From: Aestuariivirga sp.
Lineage (GTDB): Bacteria > Pseudomonadota > Alphaproteobacteria > Rhizobiales > Aestuariivirgaceae
Reading direction: 5' to 3'
Assembly: GCA_030680855.1 (NCBI GenBank)
Contig: JAUXUN010000034.1
Coordinates: 16,875 to 80,874, forward strand
Length of the DNA stretch: 64,000 nt
Shown: piece by piece, positions 17,547 through 26,428 of the stretch
How the letters are laid out: each line of letters opens with the position of its first letter
How positions within the stretch are numbered: the stretch's first letter is position 1
Position numbers and translations under genes: made by a program
Notes under the pieces: generated by a model
Told to the model about the DNA's origin: nothing
What the model saw: only the letters and a program-made list of their open reading frames with translations
Databases searched by the model: none

Positions 17547-18011
17547 TCAGGCGACGAAATGCGCCCGCTCGGCCCCCGACATCAGGGCGCGGAAGTCCTT
17601 GCCGTCCATATGCACGAGTGAGCGGTGATCGCCGCCTTCGCAATAGATGTCGGCACTCACGTCAAGCGTCTCGTCAAGAACGGCGGGAATTCCGTAGGCG
17701 GCTCCGAACACCGGCACCGCGCCATCTTCGCAATCGGGAAACAGCATGCTGGCCTCCGCTTCGCTCGCCAGCACGACCGGCGCGCCCGTCACTTTTTCGA
17801 CGGCTTCCATGGCGATGTGCTTCGAAGCCGCGAGCACCGCGAGAATGTAGCCGTCACCTGATTTCAGGACAACGCCCTTGGCAAGCTTTTCGCCAGGCAC
17901 GTGGCTTGCCTCAGCCGTCCGGCTGGAATTGCCCGTGCGGTCATGCCTGGTAACATCATAGGCCACATGATTATTGTCGAGATAGGATTGCAAGGTCAAT
18001 GAAACGCTCAT
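17547..18011 (-). CDS. YbaK/EbsC-family aminoacyl-tRNA deacylase-like protein
   Basis: The product is 154 aa from the ATG at 18011 (MSVSLTLQSYL), which is preceded by GGAGG. An ATG at 18077 would prepend 22 unrelated residues. YbaK/ProX-fold features are present: GEKLAKGVVLKSGDGYILAV with the catalytic-region Lys, then FPDCEDGAVPVFG. Members clear mischarged tRNAs such as Cys-tRNA(Pro) or Ala-tRNA(Pro), and specificity cannot be read here. The gene ends 2 bp from the aminotransferase gene, tail to tail. Confidence 0.88.
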   Translation of the reverse strand: MSVSLTLQSYLDNNHVAYDVTRHDRTGNSSRTAEASHVPGEKLAKGVVLKSGDGYILAVLAASKHIAMEAVEKVTGAPVVLASEAEASMLFPDCEDGAVPVFGAAYGIPAVLDETLDVSADIYCEGGDHRSLVHMDGKDFRALMSGAERAHFVA

Positions 18012-18155
18012 GACACACCTCCAGTTAAATGATGGTGCTTGAATGCCCTGGGACCCGGCAAAACTGAGTGTCCTCATGCATCAAGCGCCGACGACAATCA
18101 CGAACCCGCATGTTACACCCGGCGGCTCCAGCCAACAAGGAAAACTGTTCCGGCC

Positions 18156-19610
18156 ATGACTGAAACTTGCGACTTTCTCATCATCGGCGGCGGCTCCGCC
18201 GGATGCATCATCGCCAGGCGGCTCGCCGAAAAATCGGCGGGCCGCATCATTTTGCTGGAAGCGGGAAAGGAGGATGAGGGTGATGTTGCCGCCATTGATC
18301 TCTTCCGCCTTGATGAGCAAACCGAGGACTATGACTGGGGCTTCAAGGCGTCCACGTTTGCGGGCAGCAAGCCCGAACTGAATTACGCCCGCGCCAAAAT
18401 CCTCGGCGGCTGCGCCAATCACAATGATTGCGCCTTCCTGCGCCCGCCCGATTCAGATTTTGACGAATGGGAAAACCTGGGGGCCAAGGGCTGGGGCGCG
18501 GCAGACATGGCCCCCTATTTCCCTCGCGTGATGGAAAACACCCATGTCGAGGAAGCGCCGCATCATCCCGCCAGCCAGATCTTCGTGAAGGCAGTTACCG
18601 AACTGGGCCTCACGAAAATTGATTTCCAGAAGCAGATTTCCGAAGGCGTCGGCTACTTTCCCCTGAATGCGAAAGGCCGATTGCGCCAATCCTCCTCCGT
18701 CACCTATCTGCATCCCCTTTCCAAATTGCCGAAACATCTGGAGGTCTGGACGCAAACCCTGGCCACAAAAATTCTCATTGAAAACGGCAAGGCCATCGGC
18801 GCTGAAACCACGCGCGGAACTATCAGCGCGAGCCGTGCCGTGATCCTCGCCTGCGGCTCCATCCAGACGCCGCAACTCATGATGCTCTCAGGCCTTGGCC
18901 CGGCGCAGCATCTGCGCGGGCTGGGAATTTCCCTTGTGGCCGACATGCCGGAGCTGGGCGAACATCTCCGCGACCATGTGGGCGCACCCGTCGTCTGGGA
19001 AACCCATGGCCCCGTGGCACCCTGGGAGGTATGCCCCTTTGAAGCCACGATGATGCTGAAGCTTGACGATGATGCGCCCGCCCCCGACGTGCTGTTCCAC
19101 TTCGGCCTGCGCGTGCGCGAGAAATATGGCGAGGATCCCCGCCTTTTCGTGAATGGCCCGGCCGTGAAGGCCTCGCCCAATGTCACCCGCGCCAGAAGCG
19201 AGGGCCGCGTAAAATTGGCCAGCGCCGATTATCGCGCCGCACCTGTCATCGAGCTCAATTATTTTTCCGACCCCTATGACATGCGCATCCTCATGAAGGC
19301 CATGCGCTTCACCCGCAGGCTGATGGAAACCCGGTCTTTCCAAACGCTGTGCAAAGCCGAGGTCCACCCAGGCCCCGACGTGCGGAGCGACGATGAATGG
19401 ATTGGCTACATCAAAAGTGTCTGCGAAACCGTCTATCACCCCTGCGGCACGGCCAGCATCGGTCACGTGGTGACGCCCGACCTGCGGGTAAAGGGCATCG
19501 ACAATCTCATCATCGGTGATGCCTCGATTTTCCCAAGCCTGATCACCACCAACATCAACTGCGCCGTGATGATGGCAGCAGAAAAAGCGGCGGATTTGGT
19601 GCTGGGGTAA
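18156..19610 (+). CDS. GMC-family FAD oxidoreductase (choline dehydrogenase-like)
   Basis: The product is 484 aa from the ATG at 18156 (MTETCDFLIIGGGSAGCIIA). A possible ATG at 18039 would prefix 39 residues unlike the family and place coding sequence in the divergent promoter region. GMC features include the FAD Rossmann motif, ILGGCANHNDCAFLRP, CGSIQTPQLMMLSGLG (GMC signature 2) and the C-terminal active-site block YHPCGTASIG with HVVTPDLRV and NLIIGDASIFP. It oxidises an alcohol, and the substrate is unknown. A 35-bp-arm inverted repeat follows the stop. Confidence 0.92.
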   Translation: MTETCDFLIIGGGSAGCIIARRLAEKSAGRIILLEAGKEDEGDVAAIDLFRLDEQTEDYDWGFKASTFAGSKPELNYARAKILGGCANHNDCAFLRPPDSDFDEWENLGAKGWGAADMAPYFPRVMENTHVEEAPHHPASQIFVKAVTELGLTKIDFQKQISEGVGYFPLNAKGRLRQSSSVTYLHPLSKLPKHLEVWTQTLATKILIENGKAIGAETTRGTISASRAVILACGSIQTPQLMMLSGLGPAQHLRGLGISLVADMPELGEHLRDHVGAPVVWETHGPVAPWEVCPFEATMMLKLDDDAPAPDVLFHFGLRVREKYGEDPRLFVNGPAVKASPNVTRARSEGRVKLASADYRAAPVIELNYFSDPYDMRILMKAMRFTRRLMETRSFQTLCKAEVHPGPDVRSDDEWIGYIKSVCETVYHPCGTASIGHVVTPDLRVKGIDNLIIGDASIFPSLITTNINCAVMMAAEKAADLVLG

Positions 19611-19625
19611 GCCACTCTCCCCATT

Positions 19626-19704
19626 TCTCATCATGGCCGTGCTTGATCCGGCCATCTTCTCGTCAGCCAAGAAGATGACCGGATCAAGTCCGGTCATGAT
19701 GAGA
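19626..19704. repeat. Long imperfect palindrome (35-nt arms) between convergent genes
   Basis: The left arm at 19626-19660 (TCTCATCATGGCCGTGCTTG at its outer end) pairs with the right arm at 19670-19704, with a few mismatches and a 9-nt loop. It sits between the convergent GMC and rluB genes. This kind of TCATCATGGCC...TTGATCCGG element is dispersed in many alphaproteobacterial genomes. It may also act as a bidirectional terminator. Confidence 0.75.
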
Positions 19705-19719
19705 GATTAGAGAATTGTA

Positions 19720-20466
19720 CTAAATCTTGACGCCCCGTTCGGTGAGATAGGCCAAAAGCTGCTCCACCCGTGCCGGTTCAATCTCCTCCAGCGCCCCGCT
19801 CGGCAGCTTGCCGAGATAAAACGGCCCATACTGCACCCGGATAAGCCGGTTCACCACGCAGCCGAAATGCTCCATCAGTTTGCGGATTTCCCGGTTCTTG
19901 CCTTCGGTGAGCACTACACGGTACCAGGTGTTGCTGCGTCCGCTGCCGTCATATTCCTCAACAAATTCTGCGCCCCGGTAATTCACCCCATCCACAACAA
20001 TGCCATCGGCAAGCATGGCAATGTCTTCCGGTTTCAGATGGCCCCTGACCCGCACCCGGTAGATGCGCGACAGCGCCGTCTCAGGACTCATCAGGGCCTG
20101 AGCCAATGGCCCATCGGATGACAACAGCAAAAGTCCTTCGCTATTCACATCGAGGCGGCCCACATTCATCAGGCGCGGCAGGCCCGGCACATTCATCGAG
20201 GTCAGGTCAAAAATCGTCCGGCGGCCCTTGTGATCCCGGTGCGTAACCAAAACATCCAGAGGCTTGTTCAGCACAAACAGGCGCGGCAGCGGTTTCGTCG
20301 AAGGCGCCACCGGCTTGCCATCAAGCGTGATCACATCGCCCTCTTCCGCAGGCGTTGTGGCAAGGGCGACCGTGCCGTTGATCTTCACCCGGCCCTCGGC
20401 CACCATGCGCTCGGCCTCGCGCCTGCTCCCCACACCAGCCCTTTGCAGAAATACATTGAGGCGCAT
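19720..20466 (-). CDS. Ribosomal large subunit pseudouridine synthase, RluB/RsuA family
   Basis: The product is 248 aa. An N-terminal S4 RNA-binding domain (MRLNVFLQRAGVGSRREAER) is followed by the RsuA-type catalytic domain with GRLDVNSEGLLLLSSDG, which contains the catalytic Asp, and then LTEGKNREIRKLMEHFG. RluB-type enzymes modify 23S rRNA near the peptidyl-transferase centre. The distinction from RluE, RluF or RsuA is by length and S4 presence only. The start touches the moaD stop by one base, so it is in the uvrC-pgsA-moaD operon. Confidence 0.9.
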   Translation of the reverse strand: MRLNVFLQRAGVGSRREAERMVAEGRVKINGTVALATTPAEEGDVITLDGKPVAPSTKPLPRLFVLNKPLDVLVTHRDHKGRRTIFDLTSMNVPGLPRLMNVGRLDVNSEGLLLLSSDGPLAQALMSPETALSRIYRVRVRGHLKPEDIAMLADGIVVDGVNYRGAEFVEEYDGSGRSNTWYRVVLTEGKNREIRKLMEHFGCVVNRLIRVQYGPFYLGKLPSGALEEIEPARVEQLLAYLTERGVKI

Positions 20467-20717
20467 TAGCCGCCCGTTACAGGCGGGAAGAATGCAACCT
20501 CGGTAGCGCCGGCAAGCGATGCATCAAGCGAGGCATGCGATTGATTGATTGCCACCTTCAGCGTGCGCAGATCGGCAAATGCCGCGGCAATGCCTTCGTC
20601 CCGGCCTTTGAGATAATCAATCAAGGCACTGACGGTTTTCACATCGGCAGGAACCTCGATGTCGTCCTGCCCGCGCCCGATGATTTGGCGCAAACGCGCA
20701 AAATATAAAATCTTCAT
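20466..20717 (-). CDS. moaD: Molybdopterin synthase sulfur carrier subunit MoaD
   Basis: The 83-aa ubiquitin-like protein begins [16 protein letters not shown] and ends in the obligatory Gly-Gly (FFPPVTGG), where the thiocarboxylate forms. It donates sulfur to precursor Z in molybdenum cofactor synthesis together with MoaE. No moaE lies next to it here: the following gene is rluB. The start overlaps the pgsA stop by 4 bp. Confidence 0.93.
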   Translation of the reverse strand: MKILYFARLRQIIGRGQDDIEVPADVKTVSALIDYLKGRDEGIAAAFADLRTLKVAINQSHASLDASLAGATEVAFFPPVTGG

Positions 20718-21325
20718 TCCTCGTCCACGACATGCCGCATGCCGGCACGGAAATAATCATAGCCCGTATAGAGTGTGAGGCCCGCCGCAACCCACAACCC
20801 GGCAATGCCGATCTCGGTTATGCCTGGCACGACCCGGTCGCCCGCCGGCCCGGCGATCAGGAAGCCGATGGCCACCAGCTGCACCGTGGTTTTCCACTTG
20901 GCGATTTGCGTCACCGGCACGGAGACCTGCAATCCCCCCAGATATTCGCGCAGGCCCGACACGAGAACCTCGCGCGCCAGGATGATGATCGCCGCCCAGA
21001 TATGGCCGCCAAACAGGATGCCGTCAGCCGAAAGCACCAGCAGCACGACCGCCACCAGAACCTTGTCGGCGATGGGATCGAGCATGATGCCCAGCGAGGA
21101 TTGCTGCTGCCACTTGCGCGCCAGATAACCATCGAAAAAATCGGTGATGGCGGCAGCTAAAAAAATGGCAAGCGCGAACCAGCGGGCCGAATTCCCGCCA
21201 TACATGAGAAGTCCCGCCACCCCGGGCACTGCGGCGATGCGGCCATAGGTGAGAACATTCGGAAGATTCCAAATCTCGGAGAATTTGGTCTTGCGTGAAT
21301 TGGTCTTTGCCATGATTTCGCTCAT
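20714..21325 (-). CDS. pgsA: CDP-diacylglycerol--glycerol-3-phosphate 3-phosphatidyltransferase
   Basis: The product is 203 aa, or 199 aa from the second ATG at 21313 ([10 protein letters not shown]). It contains [16 protein letters not shown] and the full CDP-alcohol phosphotransferase motif [11 protein letters not shown]...G...DPIADK. It makes phosphatidylglycerophosphate in the inner membrane and has several transmembrane segments. It is coupled to uvrC, which it overlaps by 4 bp. It is distinct from the second CDP-alcohol transferase in the sphingolipid locus at 43258. Confidence 0.94.
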   Translation of the reverse strand: MSEIMAKTNSRKTKFSEIWNLPNVLTYGRIAAVPGVAGLLMYGGNSARWFALAIFLAAAITDFFDGYLARKWQQQSSLGIMLDPIADKVLVAVVLLVLSADGILFGGHIWAAIIILAREVLVSGLREYLGGLQVSVPVTQIAKWKTTVQLVAIGFLIAGPAGDRVVPGITEIGIAGLWVAAGLTLYTGYDYFRAGMRHVVDEE

Positions 21326-23211
21326 CCTGAACCCTCATGAAAATGGTCATAGATAGCCTGCGCCAGCGCGCTACTCACACCCTCAACCGACGCCAGGTCG
21401 CCCACGCTGGCGCGCGATACCGCTTTGGCCGATCCAAAGCTCTGGAGCAAGGCCTTCTTGCGCAAAGGACCTATGCCCGCGATCTCGTCGAGCGGACTGA
21501 CCCCAATCGCCTTTGTGCGCCGCGCCCTGTGGCTGCCAATGGCAAAACGGTGCGCCTCATCCCGCAAACGCTGGATATAGTAGAGCACCGGATCGCGCGC
21601 CGCCAGCATGAAGGAAGGCTTGCCCGAAACGAAGAAATGCTCGCGGCCCGCGTCCCGGTCTGGCCCCTTGGCCACGCCGACAACCGGCATGTCGCCAAGG
21701 CCCAGGTCAGCCAGCACCCCGCGCACCGCGGAAAGCTGCCCCTGCCCGCCATCGATGAGCAGGAGATCGGGCCAGGTGGAAGTCTCTGATTCCCGCACGC
21801 GCTGGCCTTCCTCTTTCAGAAGACGCGAGAACCGCCGCGTGAGCATTTCGCGCATCATGCCGAAATCATCGCCGCCGCTCAGGTCTTCCGAACGGATATT
21901 GAATTTGCGGTATTGCGATTTCATTAAGCCCTCAGGCCCAGCTACCACCATTCCGCCTACCGGATTGGTCCCGGAAATATGCGAATTATCATAGATTTCG
22001 ATGCGTTTTGGCGCTTCCGGAAGGCCAAATGCCTCCGCCACGCCGGCCAGCAGCTTGGCCTGCGATGAGGATTCGGCAATCTTGCGGCCGGAAGCTTCGC
22101 GCGCGTTGGTGACCGCATGCTCCACCAGGGCGCGCTTTTCGCCCCGTTGGGGAACCAAGACCTCAACCTTTTGGCCCGCATGGGTGGAAAGTGCCTCGGC
22201 CAGAAGGTCTACGTCCTCAATCTCGTGGGATAGCAACACCAGCTTGGGAATGGGCTTGTCGTCATAAAACTGGCTGACAAATGAGCCGAGAATTTCAGCC
22301 GCCTCCATGGATTTGTCGGCCCTCGGGAAATAGGCCCGCGTCCCCCAGTTCTGCCCCGAGCGGAAAAAGAAGACCTGGACGCAAGCCTGCCCGCCCTCCT
22401 GGGCAAGGCCGAAAACATCAGCCTCATCAACGTTTTGCGGGTTTATCCCCTGGGTCTGGGTGACAAAGCTCATGGCCTGGATGCGGTCACGCAGCCGCGC
22501 CGCCTGCTCAAAATCCAGGGCTTCCGCGGCGGACTCCATGGCGGTGGCAAGCTCCGCCTTCACCGTCTGGCTCTTGCCATCCAGAAAGCTCTCGGCCTCG
22601 CGCACCAGCTCATTATAGGCGGGAAGCGCGATATAATTCACACATGGGGCCGAACAGCGCTTGATCTGGTAGAGCAGGCAGGGCCGTGTTCGATTGGCAT
22701 AAACGCTGTCATTACAGGATCTTAGAAGGAAAGCCTTCTGCAAGGTGTTAAGCGACTGGTTGACCGCCCCGGCCGAAGCAAAGGGGCCGTAATAACTGCC
22801 TTTGCGAGCCCGGGCACCCCGGTGTTTGACCAGTTGAGCGACCTCATGGTCCTTGGCGATCAGGATATAGGGAAACGACTTGTCGTCGCGCAGGATGACA
22901 TTGAAGCGCGGCTTCAGTTTCTTGATGAGGTTGGCTTCCAGCAGCAGGGCTTCGGCTTCCGTCGCCGTGGTCACGAATTCCATGTTCGTGGTGAGCGAAA
23001 TCATCAGCGCGATGCGGTTATTGTGGCCCTGCCCCCGCGCATAGTTTGACACCCGGTTTTTGAGGTTCCGCGCCTTGCCCACATAGATGGCGTCGCCCTC
23101 CGCATTGAACATGCGGTAGACCCCGGGTTTCCCCGGCAGGCGCTTCACAAAATCGCGGATGATCTCCGGACCGGCGAGATCGTCCAAAGACTGGTCAGAC
23201 TCATCATTCAT
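21322..23211 (-). CDS. uvrC: Excinuclease ABC subunit C
   Basis: The product is 629 aa from the ATG at 23211 ([11 protein letters not shown]). A longer frame to 23361 reads through a dispersed repeat and is rejected. The domains are a GIY-YIG nuclease ([20 protein letters not shown]), a cysteine cluster around [13 protein letters not shown], a UVR motif, the UvrC RNase H-like domain ([25 protein letters not shown]) and a C-terminal helix-hairpin-helix pair. It makes both incisions in nucleotide excision repair. It is the first gene of the uvrC-pgsA-moaD-rluB run. Confidence 0.97.
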   Translation of the reverse strand: MNDESDQSLDDLAGPEIIRDFVKRLPGKPGVYRMFNAEGDAIYVGKARNLKNRVSNYARGQGHNNRIALMISLTTNMEFVTTATEAEALLLEANLIKKLKPRFNVILRDDKSFPYILIAKDHEVAQLVKHRGARARKGSYYGPFASAGAVNQSLNTLQKAFLLRSCNDSVYANRTRPCLLYQIKRCSAPCVNYIALPAYNELVREAESFLDGKSQTVKAELATAMESAAEALDFEQAARLRDRIQAMSFVTQTQGINPQNVDEADVFGLAQEGGQACVQVFFFRSGQNWGTRAYFPRADKSMEAAEILGSFVSQFYDDKPIPKLVLLSHEIEDVDLLAEALSTHAGQKVEVLVPQRGEKRALVEHAVTNAREASGRKIAESSSQAKLLAGVAEAFGLPEAPKRIEIYDNSHISGTNPVGGMVVAGPEGLMKSQYRKFNIRSEDLSGGDDFGMMREMLTRRFSRLLKEEGQRVRESETSTWPDLLLIDGGQGQLSAVRGVLADLGLGDMPVVGVAKGPDRDAGREHFFVSGKPSFMLAARDPVLYYIQRLRDEAHRFAIGSHRARRTKAIGVSPLDEIAGIGPLRKKALLQSFGSAKAVSRASVGDLASVEGVSSALAQAIYDHFHEGSG

Positions 23212-23245
23212 CGGCTTTATATAGGCGTTTATCGGTGAAAATCTA

Positions 23246-23391
23246 AACCTCTCCACCATGAACATGGGGGAGAGGTGTCGCTGGCGAAGCCCGTGACGGA
23301 GAGGGGGTGTCGGCAGGAGATTCAACGGCCAGCACCCCCTCTCCGTCTGCTCCGCAGACACCTCTCCCCCGCAAATCGCGGGGGCGAGGTT
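23246..23391. repeat. Two inverted copies of a dispersed ~60-bp repeat upstream of uvrC
   Basis: The segment at about 23246-23309 (with GGGGGAGAGGTGTC and GACGGAGAGGGGGTG) recurs inverted at about 23333-23391 (CACCCCCTCTCCGTC ... GACACCTCTCCCCC), forming a long cruciform-capable structure with a ~24-nt centre. The right copy contains a nested hairpin (CCCCCGC...GCGGGGG). It has no coding content and resembles alphaproteobacterial intergenic repeat elements. Confidence 0.7.
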
Positions 23392-23397
23392 AGTGGA

Positions 23398-23745
23398 CTA
23401 AGGCCGCCATTCAAACACAAGCAGCAGACAGCCCTTGTCACTACGGGTGAAGTGGTAGGACCCCGGCGGGAAGGAGATGAAATCTCCCGGCCCCACCACC
23501 GTGCCGTCGCTTTCAACCGCCTCGCCCTCCAGCACATAGAATTCCTCATAGCCCGGATGGACATGGGGAACCGTGACGGCCCCTGGCAGCAACTGGAAAT
23601 AATAACTGCCGCACTGGGTGTCCGCGTTGAAGCTCACCGGCAGCCACTGGCATTTGTTCTCCGCCGTATAACCCTCCAGTCTGTAAGGCACGAGCTTGTC
23701 GCGCTGCACATTGGTAATGGGCGGAACGCTGAAGGCTCTGCTCAC
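23398..23745 (-). CDS. Cupin-domain protein
   Basis: The 115-aa single-cupin protein has motif 1 VPHVHPGYEEFYVLEGE (two His and a Glu as likely metal ligands) and motif 2 VVGPGDFISFPPGSYHF. The function is unknown. Small cupins of this kind can be dioxygenases, isomerases or sensors. The start overlaps the stop of the upstream dihydroneopterin aldolase-like gene by 4 bp. Confidence 0.85.
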   Translation of the reverse strand: MSRAFSVPPITNVQRDKLVPYRLEGYTAENKCQWLPVSFNADTQCGSYYFQLLPGAVTVPHVHPGYEEFYVLEGEAVESDGTVVGPGDFISFPPGSYHFTRSDKGCLLLVFEWRP

Positions 23746-24146
23746 GGCCTGATCCTCTCGATTTCAATGCCAACGCTTTTTGCGTTGGGAATGATATCCG
23801 GCTTCTCGATGCGCACCCGCGCCGCCATAACCCGCTTGTCCTTGAGGCAGGCCGCCGCGAAAAGTTCAGCCAGGGTTTCAACCAGGTTCACATGGCCCTG
23901 GGCAATGATTGCTTCCACTTTTTTGACAATGATCTCGTAGCTCACCACATTGCTGATGTCATCGGCCACCGCGTCTTTGCCTTCGCGCACCGACAAATCA
24001 ATGCTCACGATGATCCGCTGCGGCGTAAGCTTCTCATGCTCATGGATGCCCAGCGTTGCCATCACTTCCAGGTCGCGCACGAAAACATGGCGCAAGCCCG
24101 CCGCCGCATTGGACACGTGATGGCTGATTTTTGTCGTAACACTCAT
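23742..24146 (-). CDS. Dihydroneopterin aldolase family protein (FolB-like)
   Basis: The product is 134 aa. FolB-fold features are HVFVRDLEVMATLGIHEHE, SIDLSVREGKDAVADD, VVSYEIIVKKVEAII and FVNLVET-like HVNLVETLAELFAAACL, with the catalytic-type Tyr and Lys region. Canonical FolB would act in folate synthesis. No other folate genes are adjacent, so a divergent FolB-like role is also possible. It is followed directly by the cupin gene, and a perfect 25-bp-arm palindrome lies just upstream. Confidence 0.8.
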   Translation of the reverse strand: MSVTTKISHHVSNAAAGLRHVFVRDLEVMATLGIHEHEKLTPQRIIVSIDLSVREGKDAVADDISNVVSYEIIVKKVEAIIAQGHVNLVETLAELFAAACLKDKRVMAARVRIEKPDIIPNAKSVGIEIERIRP

Positions 24147-24156
24147 TCACTTCCCC

Positions 24157-24207
24157 TTAGATCACGATGACTTTGGATTGAATCAATCCAAAGTCATCGT
24201 GATCTAA
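24157..24207. repeat. Perfect palindrome with 25-bp arms
   Basis: Positions 24157-24181 (beginning TTAGATCACGATGACTTTGG) are the exact reverse complement of 24183-24207, with a single A at 24182 between them. It lies in the 111-bp gap upstream of the folB-like gene. The ATCACGATGA..ATCAATCCAAA type is a known style of rhizobial intergenic palindrome. The perfect arm match suggests recent spread or strong maintenance. Confidence 0.9.
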
Positions 24208-24217
24208 ATCAATAATG

Positions 24218-24265
24218 GAGCATGATGTTATCGCCAAAGTCTGTCAACTTTGGCGCATCATGCTC
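24218..24265. repeat. Second compound palindrome, adjacent to the first
   Basis: The outer stem GAGCATGATG (24218-24227) pairs with CATCATGCTC (24256-24265). The inner stem CGCCAAAGT (24232-24240) pairs with ACTTTGGCG (24247-24255), with a 4-nt bulge on one side and a 6-nt loop. Its right end overlaps the last codons and stop of the cupin gene, so the element has supplied the gene's 3' end. Confidence 0.85.
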
Positions 24266-24623
24266 TAGGCATCAGGATGACATAATGCTTGCGCACCTTC
24301 TCGACGGTTTCCCAGGTGCCCTTGAAGCCCGCCGGGATAATGAAGCCGTCGCCTTTCTTCAAGGTCCACGTCTTGCCCTTTTCATTGGTCAGGATGGCCT
24401 TGCCCTCGATGAAGTGGCAGAATTCCCATTCCACATAATCAATCGGAACCTTGCCCGGCGTTGATTCCCAGATGCCGCAATAGAGCCTGCCATCCTCGCC
24501 GGTGAAATGGTTCCAGGTCTTGGTCTTGTATTTGCCCTTGATCAGCTTTGCCGGGTCCGGCGTTCCCTGATCAAGTTTCGGTGCGGTTTTGCCGCTGGTC
24601 TTCATGACAATGATGTCGGCCAT
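24258..24623 (-). CDS. Cupin_3 (DUF861-like) protein
   Basis: The 121-aa protein has the (S)-ureidoglycine aminohydrolase-like cupin pattern: GIWESTPGKVPIDYVEWEFCHFIEG with TWTLKKGDGFIIPAGFKGTW. Members usually lack a full metal site, and the function is unknown. The stop codon lies inside the adjacent palindrome. It follows the CCA-adding enzyme gene immediately, with no gap. Confidence 0.85.
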   Translation of the reverse strand: MADIIVMKTSGKTAPKLDQGTPDPAKLIKGKYKTKTWNHFTGEDGRLYCGIWESTPGKVPIDYVEWEFCHFIEGKAILTNEKGKTWTLKKGDGFIIPAGFKGTWETVEKVRKHYVILMPRA

Positions 24624-25811
24624 TCAATTTCCCCTTATGCTTTCCAGTAATTCTTCTCGTGTCGATGTGAAGTCCGAGGCAATCCAGTAATCCTCCAGCC
24701 GCTTGAGTTCGCGCCCCAGGTCGGGCCCCGACGGAAAACCAAGCGCCAGCAGATCGCGCCCGGCTACGGGGAAGCTGGGAACCACCCAGCGCCCAGGCAA
24801 TTTCACCATGCGCTTCCATGCGCGATCTGTAAGTGGTGCCCGCGATCTTGCCCAAGCCAGATATACACTGTCGCGCCACGCCTCCGGCCCCATGGCATAG
24901 AGCAGTTTCTGCTGCTCATTCTCCCGCAGTTTGGGTGAAAGCACCGTGCCTTGCAAAAGCGCCTCAATGCGCCGGGCCAGATTGTTCGAAAGCCGCCACG
25001 CCCCGCGCAAACCTTCCGGCTTTTTCGCGAGCACGAAAGCCCGCAGCAGCGGGTCAGGCGGCAGGCGCTGGATCACCCGGAATTCATCGGAGTGCGCCAG
25101 GATGTTCTTCAGCACCTTGTGCTTCGCCATCAGCTTGAGCACCGGCACCGCCTTCGGCCCCACCAATAGCTTGAACATTTCCCGCGCGATGCGCTCGGCC
25201 GAAAGGCCCAGAAGGCCCATCCTCAGGCGCACGCAAGCCGCAAGGCTGGCCCTGTCAGGCGTCATTTTCTCGTAAGCCGCCAGGAAACGGAAAAAGCGCA
25301 GGATGCGCAGGTAATCTTCCTTGATGCGGGCGGCGGGCGTGCCCACAAAGATGATTCTGTTTCGCAGGATATCCGCGTAACCCCCGACATGATCATGGAT
25401 TTTTCCGGCGGCGTCGCAATACAGCGCATTGATCGTTAAGTCGCGGCGCAGCGCATCCGCCTTCCAGTCGTCGGTGAAGGCCACAACCGCCCGCCGCCCA
25501 TCGGTCTCAACATCAAGGCGCAGCGTGGTGATCTCATAAGGCTTGTGATCGACCACCACCGTCACCGTGCCGTGCTCGATGCCTGTCGGATGGACCGAAA
25601 TTCCAGCCGCCTTGAACGCCGCCGAGACGTCCTCCGGCGCCAGCGTGGTGGCAACATCGATGTCACCGATGGCTTGCCCCAGCAGCGCGTTGCGCACCGC
25701 CCCGCCGGCCACCCGGGCTTCGCCGCCCGCCCTTGCCACGACGGCGAAGACACGCTGCAGGCTTGGCTCTTTCAGCCAATGGGCGCGGGCGAGCGAGGGC
25801 AGCTTGGTCAT
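24624..25811 (-). CDS. CCA tRNA nucleotidyltransferase / poly(A) polymerase family
   Basis: The product is 395 aa. The nucleotidyltransferase head has RVAGGAVRNALLGQAIGDID with the Gly-Gly and catalytic Asp pattern, the RRDLTINAL motif, and DHVGGYADIL. An RNA-binding helical domain follows (IKEDYLRILRFFRFLAAY). It adds or repairs the 3' CCA of tRNAs. Its start overlaps the NUDIX stop by 4 bp, in the order DUF1285-NUDIX-CCA, a common alphaproteobacterial operon. Confidence 0.93.
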   Translation of the reverse strand: MTKLPSLARAHWLKEPSLQRVFAVVARAGGEARVAGGAVRNALLGQAIGDIDVATTLAPEDVSAAFKAAGISVHPTGIEHGTVTVVVDHKPYEITTLRLDVETDGRRAVVAFTDDWKADALRRDLTINALYCDAAGKIHDHVGGYADILRNRIIFVGTPAARIKEDYLRILRFFRFLAAYEKMTPDRASLAACVRLRMGLLGLSAERIAREMFKLLVGPKAVPVLKLMAKHKVLKNILAHSDEFRVIQRLPPDPLLRAFVLAKKPEGLRGAWRLSNNLARRIEALLQGTVLSPKLRENEQQKLLYAMGPEAWRDSVYLAWARSRAPLTDRAWKRMVKLPGRWVVPSFPVAGRDLLALGFPSGPDLGRELKRLEDYWIASDFTSTREELLESIRGN

Positions 25812-26428
25812 GCGTAGAGCCGATCATAAAGATTGCGGATCATGCCCGCCGTTGCCCCCCAGATATAGCGCTCCTCGTAGGGCATGGCATAGAAGAAGCG
25901 CTGCTTGCCCTGCCATTCGCGCGAATGTGTTGCATGGTTCTCCGGCGTCATCAGAAAGCGCAACGGCACCTCAAACACGGCGGAGACTTCGCTTTCCTGG
26001 GGGCTGACCGTAAACCCCGGCCGCACCAGCGCCACCACCGGAACAACCTGATAGGCAGTGCTCGTAAGGTAGCTGTCGAGAAATCCCAAGGGCTCCACAA
26101 AGGCCCGCGCCAATCCGGTTTCTTCCTCCGCCTCGCGCAGCGCTGCGGAAATCGCATCCTCATCATCCGCATCAACGCGGCCACCCGGGAATGCCACCTG
26201 CCCGCCATGGCTTGAGAGGTGATCGGTGCGCTGCGTCAGCAGTACCGTTACCTCCGGCTCCCGCAGCACAATGGGCACGAGCACGGCTGCAGGCTTTGCC
26301 TTCACGCCAACCGGAATTAACGGCGCGGCCTTGTTCATGTCATCATCGCTGCGTTCATGCTTCAGCGGAACCTCATGCAACAGGCCCTTCACCGCGCGCT
26401 TGCGTATCTCCGCCTCGCTAAATTTCAT
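25808..26428 (-). CDS. NUDIX hydrolase, CoA pyrophosphatase (NudL/YeaB-like)
   Basis: The product is 206 aa from the ATG at 26428 (MKFSEAEIRKRAV), overlapping the upstream gene's end by 11 bp. A longer frame to 26563 would lie wholly inside that gene and is rejected. The Nudix box is GGRVDADDEDAISAALREAEEETGL, with the family-extra LLTQRTDHLSSHGGQVAFPG that marks the CoA-diphosphatase group. Expected reaction: CoA to 4'-phosphopantetheine plus 3',5'-ADP. Confidence 0.9.
   Translation of the reverse strand: MKFSEAEIRKRAVKGLLHEVPLKHERSDDDMNKAAPLIPVGVKAKPAAVLVPIVLREPEVTVLLTQRTDHLSSHGGQVAFPGGRVDADDEDAISAALREAEEETGLARAFVEPLGFLDSYLTSTAYQVVPVVALVRPGFTVSPQESEVSAVFEVPLRFLMTPENHATHSREWQGKQRFFYAMPYEERYIWGATAGMIRNLYDRLYA

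Noticed and set aside
23212..23361. Longer uvrC start
   Set aside because: The 50 extra codons run through a dispersed repeat and have no UvrC-like sequence.
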